From an uncultured Lachnospiraceae bacterium (GTDB lineage: Bacteria; Bacillota_A; Clostridia; Lachnospirales; Lachnospiraceae): a stretch of DNA of 7,743 nucleotides. Shown piece by piece: positions 6,029 through 7,743 of the stretch. The notes below the pieces were generated by a model that was not told where the DNA came from, made no database searches, and was given only the letters and a program-made list of their open reading frames with translations. The position numbers and the translations under genes were made by a program. Positions within the stretch are counted from its first letter, which is position 1; the number at the start of each line of letters is the position of its first letter. The stretch is taken from contig CAMKAA010000038.1 of assembly GCA_946410365.1 (NCBI GenBank), forward strand, positions 1-7,743, given 5' to 3'.

Positions 6029-7244
6029 AACAAAATCCAAAACATCTATGCCGCTGGCCATGCAGATCTTTATCGCGCTGGTACTCGCAGTGATCGCAGG
6101 CCTTTTAATGCAGGATCATGTAGCGTTTGCCGAATCCTACATCAAACCGCTCGGAACGGTCTTCCTGAATCTGGTCAAGTTCATTGTCGGGCCGATCGTT
6201 CTCTTTTCCATAATGTCCGGCGTGGTTTCACTCAAAGATATCCGAAAAGTCGGTTCCATCGGCGGAATCACGGTTGTCTACTATTTCTGCACGACTGCTG
6301 TCGCGACCGTGATCGGTCTTACCTTTGCCAATCTTTTCAAAGGCCTGTATCCTGTCCTCTCCACTGAAAGTCTCGCCTATGAAGCTCCTGAAGGAAAGAC
6401 CATGATGGATGTGTTCGTAGGGATTTTCCCCAAGAACTTCGTAGAGCCCATCGCTGAAGCCAATATGCTCCAGGTCATCGTCATGGCGCTCCTGATCGGC
6501 TTTGCAGTGATCTCTCTGGGTGAAAAGGTTGAAAAAGCTGTCGAAGGCATAAACCGCTGGAACGATATTTTCATGAAGGTCATGGAAATGATCCTCCGCC
6601 TCTCTCCTCTCGGCGTCTTCTGCCTGCTGTGCCCTGTGATCGCGGCTAACGGTCCCAAAGTCATAGGCTCTTTGGCAATGGTCCTTCTGACAGCCTATCT
6701 GGGTTATATCATCCACGCTGTTGTGGTATATTCCTTTACCGTCAGGACACTGGGCGGACTGAGCCCTCTGAAGTTCTTCAAAGGGATGATGCCCGCGATC
6801 ATGTTCGCTTTTTCAAGCGCGTCCTCTGTCGGAACTCTCCCCCTCAATATAGAGTGTACGGAAGAGCTTGGCGCCACAAGAGAGATCACTTCTTTCGTTC
6901 TTCCTCTGGGCGCTACTATAAATATGGACGGTACCGCAATCTATCAGGGCGTATGCGCCGTATTCATCGCATCCTGCTACGGAATTAACCTGACGCTGGG
7001 CCAGATGCTCACCATTGTTCTTACAGCTACTCTTGCCTCGGTAGGAACGGCAGGCGTTCCCGGCGCGGGCATGGTCATGCTGGCTATGGTCCTGACGTCC
7101 GTGGGACTTCCGATCGACGGCATAGCTCTTGTCGCCGGCGTGGACCGCATCTTTGACATGGGACGCACAACTCTCAATATCACCGGTGACGCCTCCGCAG
7201 CTCTCATTGTTACAAATATTCTGGAGAGAAGAAAGAAAGCGTGA
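6024..7244 (+). CDS. Dicarboxylate/amino acid:cation symporter (DAACS/SLC1 family)
   Basis: A 406-residue polytopic membrane transporter of the GltP/GltPh fold, importing acidic amino acids or C4-dicarboxylates with sodium or protons. Hydrophobic segments lie near residues 11-29, 43-66, 79-106, 146-165, 188-208 and 216-242. They are followed by the re-entrant HP1 with FSSASSVGTLP (263-273), TM7 with NMDGT (300-304), HP2 with GVPGAG (344-349) and TM8 with DMGRTTLN (378-385) and D389. D378, R381, T382 and N385 match the substrate-binding set of GltPh. An arginine at R381 is the usual mark of aspartate/glutamate rather than neutral amino acid substrates. The ATG at 6024 is preferred over the in-frame GTG at 5988 because GGGAGGG sits just before it and the extra 12 residues are atypical. 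It has its own promoter and terminator, so it is probably monocistronic. The coupling ion is not decided by the sequence. Confidence 0.95.
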   Translation: MKTKSKTSMPLAMQIFIALVLAVIAGLLMQDHVAFAESYIKPLGTVFLNLVKFIVGPIVLFSIMSGVVSLKDIRKVGSIGGITVVYYFCTTAVATVIGLTFANLFKGLYPVLSTESLAYEAPEGKTMMDVFVGIFPKNFVEPIAEANMLQVIVMALLIGFAVISLGEKVEKAVEGINRWNDIFMKVMEMILRLSPLGVFCLLCPVIAANGPKVIGSLAMVLLTAYLGYIIHAVVVYSFTVRTLGGLSPLKFFKGMMPAIMFAFSSASSVGTLPLNIECTEELGATREITSFVLPLGATINMDGTAIYQGVCAVFIASCYGINLTLGQMLTIVLTATLASVGTAGVPGAGMVMLAMVLTSVGLPIDGIALVAGVDRIFDMGRTTLNITGDASAALIVTNILERRKKA

Positions 7245-7270
7245 GCTGCCGGATTATCCGCAGACAGTTT

Positions 7271-7301
7271 GAGCCGGGCATAAAAGCCCGGCTCTTTTTT
7301 T
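7271..7301 (+). terminator. Rho-independent terminator of the symporter gene
   Basis: GAGCCGGGC (7271-7279) and GCCCGGCTC (7286-7294) form a perfect 9-bp GC-rich stem with a six-base ATAAAA loop, followed by seven T residues (7295-7301). It begins 26 nt after the symporter stop codon. The minus strand lacks a T-tract after the stem, so it should act mainly on the plus strand. Confidence 0.95.
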
Positions 7302-7325
7302 GTCCTCATTATATTCCGGCGGATC

Positions 7326-7691
7326 TCAGATCGTATTTTCGTATGCGTCCGCTTCTGTCCTGTGCATTTTCTTCCCGTTGAGGATAATAAATCCGTCCTC
7401 AATATCGTCGTGAACGATAAACCGCACGGCAGGCTCCTCAAGTTCGGAGTGTCTGTGTCCGAACCGGCGGCAAGTGATATCCTGGTCCTTTCTCAGTGTG
7501 TGGCCGTCTGTAGAACGGGGAGCTCTGTACCCGGCCCCCGCATTTTTCATCATCGATTCCAGCCGCTTTGCCGCATCAGACTGAGACGGTCTCCTCTGCT
7601 TTCCATCTTTTCCCTTTCCAGAAAAACGTCTGAGCGAGAAGATCACGATCAGCCAGATCATGACCATAATATAGAGAATTAGCGATGCCAT
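7326..7691 (-). CDS. Small single-pass membrane protein of unknown function
   Basis: A 121-residue protein that I do not recognise as a named family. Residues 1-20 are almost entirely hydrophobic (SLILYIMVMIWLIVIFSL) and are followed by RR and a lysine/arginine-rich stretch (21-34). By the positive-inside rule this suggests an N-out, C-in signal anchor with a cytoplasmic tail. Residues about 35-70 are polar and probably flexible. Residues about 71-121 look more ordered, with the cysteine and histidines of CRRFGHRH (74-81) and a likely beta-strand pair FIVHDDIEDGFIILNGKK (91-108). The start is supported by AAAGGATG a few bases before the ATG. The gene converges on the symporter and its terminator. 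Metal binding by Cys74, His79 and His81 is possible but speculative. The coding call rests on the RBS, the coherent membrane segment and charge pattern, and the lack of a better frame. Confidence 0.75.
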   Translation of the reverse strand: MASLILYIMVMIWLIVIFSLRRFSGKGKDGKQRRPSQSDAAKRLESMMKNAGAGYRAPRSTDGHTLRKDQDITCRRFGHRHSELEEPAVRFIVHDDIEDGFIILNGKKMHRTEADAYENTI

Positions 7692-7705
7692 TTCACATCC
7701 TTTCT

Positions 7706-7738
7706 CACGGAAGGACTTCTGCTATGCAGGATTCCGTG
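7706..7738 (-). promoter_or_regulatory. Hairpin-forming sequence upstream of the small membrane protein gene
   Basis: CACGGAA (7706-7712) pairs with TTCCGTG (7732-7738). Inside it TTCTGC (7717-7722) pairs with GCAGGA (7726-7731) across a TAT loop, with one G-T wobble and a four-base bulge at 7713-7716. On the minus strand the foot of the stem is immediately before the AGAAAGGA ribosome binding region. No T-tract follows on either strand, so it is not an intrinsic terminator. It could be a leader structure, or the end of an upstream gene: one minus frame stays open from the edge to a TGA at 7705-7707. Confidence 0.35.
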
Positions 7739-7743
7739 CCTGT

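Noticed and set aside
6228..6716. Minus-strand open frame of about 162 codons opposite the symporter
   Set aside because: The His/Asp/Glu-rich composition is what the reverse complement of membrane-protein codons gives. There is no domain and no ribosome binding site case.

Overview
This window looks like a chromosomal housekeeping segment from a low-to-mid GC Firmicute, most likely class Clostridia and probably Lachnospiraceae. That placement is an inference from three things: a DUF4364-type protein next to RarA, the clostridial flavour of the glycogen phosphorylase and RarA sequences, and strong purine-rich ribosome binding sites. I see no insertion sequence, phage gene, integrase, CRISPR array, rRNA or tRNA.

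Layout. Positions 77-5908 hold four minus-strand genes, read from right to left. They are an RsmF-type rRNA m5C methyltransferase (5908-4421, TTG start), a glycogen/alpha-glucan phosphorylase (4356-2020), the AAA+ ATPase RarA (2011-644) and a DUF4364 winged-helix protein (589-77). The gaps are 64, 8 and 54 nt, with no convincing terminator between them, so they probably form one transcription unit, perhaps with an extra promoter ahead of glgP. A 115-nt divergent region (5909-6023) separates this unit from a plus-strand dicarboxylate/amino acid:cation symporter (6024-7244), which ends at a textbook intrinsic terminator (7271-7301). Converging on that terminator is a minus-strand gene for a small, single-pass membrane protein of unknown function (7691-7326). 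A short hairpin-forming sequence lies just upstream of it, at the right edge.

How the genes work together. The minus-strand unit joins ribosome maturation (RsmF), glycogen breakdown (GlgP) and replication-fork maintenance (RarA) with an uncharacterised DUF4364 protein. These do not form one pathway, so the grouping is more likely shared growth-linked expression than a dedicated system. The symporter is probably an independent acidic amino acid uptake gene. Its promoter appears to overlap a candidate promoter for the opposing operon, and a 7-bp direct repeat brackets its -35 box.

I found no clear evidence of a new biological system. The points most worth a second look are the divergent control region, the DUF4364 protein, the small membrane protein, and the mixed operon.
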